NCBI GenBank assembly: GCA_023333565.1
Contig: JAJKFH010000962.1
Span: forward strand, 490,661-554,660
Direction of reading: 5' to 3'
DNA length: 64,000 nucleotides
Source of the DNA: Puffinus mauretanicus
Taxonomy: Eukaryota > Chordata > Aves > Procellariiformes > Procellariidae
In this document: positions 63,539 through 64,000 of the stretch, piece after piece
Layout of the letters: every line of letters begins with the position of its first letter
Numbering within the stretch: the stretch's first letter is position 1
Notes under the pieces: model-generated
Database searches by the model: none
What the model saw: only the letters and a program-made list of their open reading frames with translations
Told to the model about the DNA's origin: nothing
Program-made: the position numbers and the translations under genes

Positions 63539-63547
63539 AAAAAGGAC

Positions 63548-64000
63548 TGTCATAGTTTAACCCCAGCCAGCATCTAAACACCACACAGCCACTCACTCAC
63601 TCCTCCCCAGTGGGATGGGAGAGAGAATCGGAAGAGTAAAAGTGAGAAAACTTGTGGGTTGAGGTAAAGACAGTATAATAGGTAAAGCAAAAGCCGCACA
63701 CTCAAGCAAGTAAAACAAGGAATCCATTCTCTACTTCCCGTCGGCCCCGTCGGCAGGCAGGTGTTCAGCCGTCTCCAGGAAGGCAGGCCCCCATCACGCA
63801 TAAGGGTTGCTTGGGAAGATAAATGCCATAACTCTGAACGTCCCACCTTCCTTCTTCTTCCCCCAGCTTTATATGCTGAGCATGACATCATATGGTATGG
63901 AATACCCCATTGGTCAGTTGGGTTAGCTGTCCTGGCTATGCTCCCTCCCAGCTTCTTGTGCACCTGGCAGAGCATGGGAAGCTGAAAAGTCCTTGACTAG
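63548..64000 (-). repeat. ERV 5' LTR, truncated by the window edge
   Basis: Starts tgtcatagtttaaccccagc on the plus strand and follows the 3' LTR to the end of the window. The TATA box is kept (plus tttata, 63,868-63,873). The position of the ATTAAA signal now reads tataat on the plus strand (about 63,674-63,679), a change that would weaken it. A 9-bp duplication (cggccccgt region, 63,740-63,756) is absent from the other LTR. Confidence 0.9.

Larger units (their letters stand above)
61960..63547 (-). mobile_element. ERV internal region without coding capacity
   Basis: In element order (right to left): the primer binding site, about 330 bases of leader, a 48-bp minisatellite, a 165-bp tandem duplication, and about 350 bases up to the 3' LTR. 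No reverse transcriptase, protease or envelope motif was found on either strand. A clean polypurine tract beside the 3' LTR is not evident. Confidence 0.75.
61384..64000 (-). mobile_element. Non-autonomous endogenous retrovirus, minus strand, 5' LTR cut by window edge
   Basis: Two related LTRs (61,384-61,959 as 3' LTR; 63,548 to the edge as 5' LTR) flank a 1.6-kb internal region with a primer binding site next to the 5' LTR. No gag, pol or env open frame is recognisable, so it could only have moved with helper proteins, or it is a deletion product. The LTRs differ at many positions by eye (roughly one in ten), so the insertion is not recent. It lies antisense to PIGG. Confidence 0.88.

Noticed and set aside
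1..64000. CRISPR arrays, operons or bacterial-type defence systems
   Set aside because: Nothing of the kind; the spliced gene, CpG island and avian-type retroelements identify vertebrate nuclear DNA.

Overview
The window is vertebrate nuclear DNA, almost certainly from a bird. One split gene has GT-AG introns and a CpG-island promoter, the interspersed repeats are CR1 LINEs with the typical ATTCTATG-type tail, and several LTR elements are of avian types. There is no operon structure, CRISPR array or other prokaryotic system. The species cannot be named from the sequence.

Positions 1 to about 26,080 are gene-poor. I see no convincing protein-coding gene there; the open frames are short and resemble no family I know. 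This part holds an LTR-like end at the left edge, two 3' CR1 copies (about 2,515-3,236 and 7,970-8,989), a CR1 tail on the minus strand (13,199-13,262), and an unusual betaretrovirus-like (ERVK-type) remnant at 17,656-19,949. That remnant reads LTR, primer binding site, leader, polypurine tract, LTR, primer binding site, leader.

A CpG island (about 26,090-27,240) holds the promoter and first exon of PIGG, the ethanolamine phosphate transferase that modifies the second mannose of GPI anchors in the endoplasmic reticulum. Nine coding exons can be placed exactly between 26,677 and 59,769. They join in one frame for 691 codons plus two bases, and the gene runs off the right edge. The lumenal catalytic domain is in exons 1-7; membrane segments begin at the exon 7/8 junction. 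Three RFX/X-box-like palindromes lie in the first 135 bases of intron 1.

The longer PIGG introns are loaded with mobile DNA. Intron 6 has CR1 sequence interrupted by a minus-strand solo LTR with a 5-bp target duplication. Intron 8 has a CR1 copy and a GC-rich LTR-like block with degenerate repeats. Intron 9 has a minus-strand, gene-less ERV with two LTRs, a tRNA-Lys-type primer binding site, a 165-bp duplication and a 48-bp minisatellite. I found no undescribed functional system. The points most worth checking are the tandem ERV structure, the X-box cluster, the lone TCTCGCGAGA palindrome in intron 6, and the minisatellite-bearing ERV.
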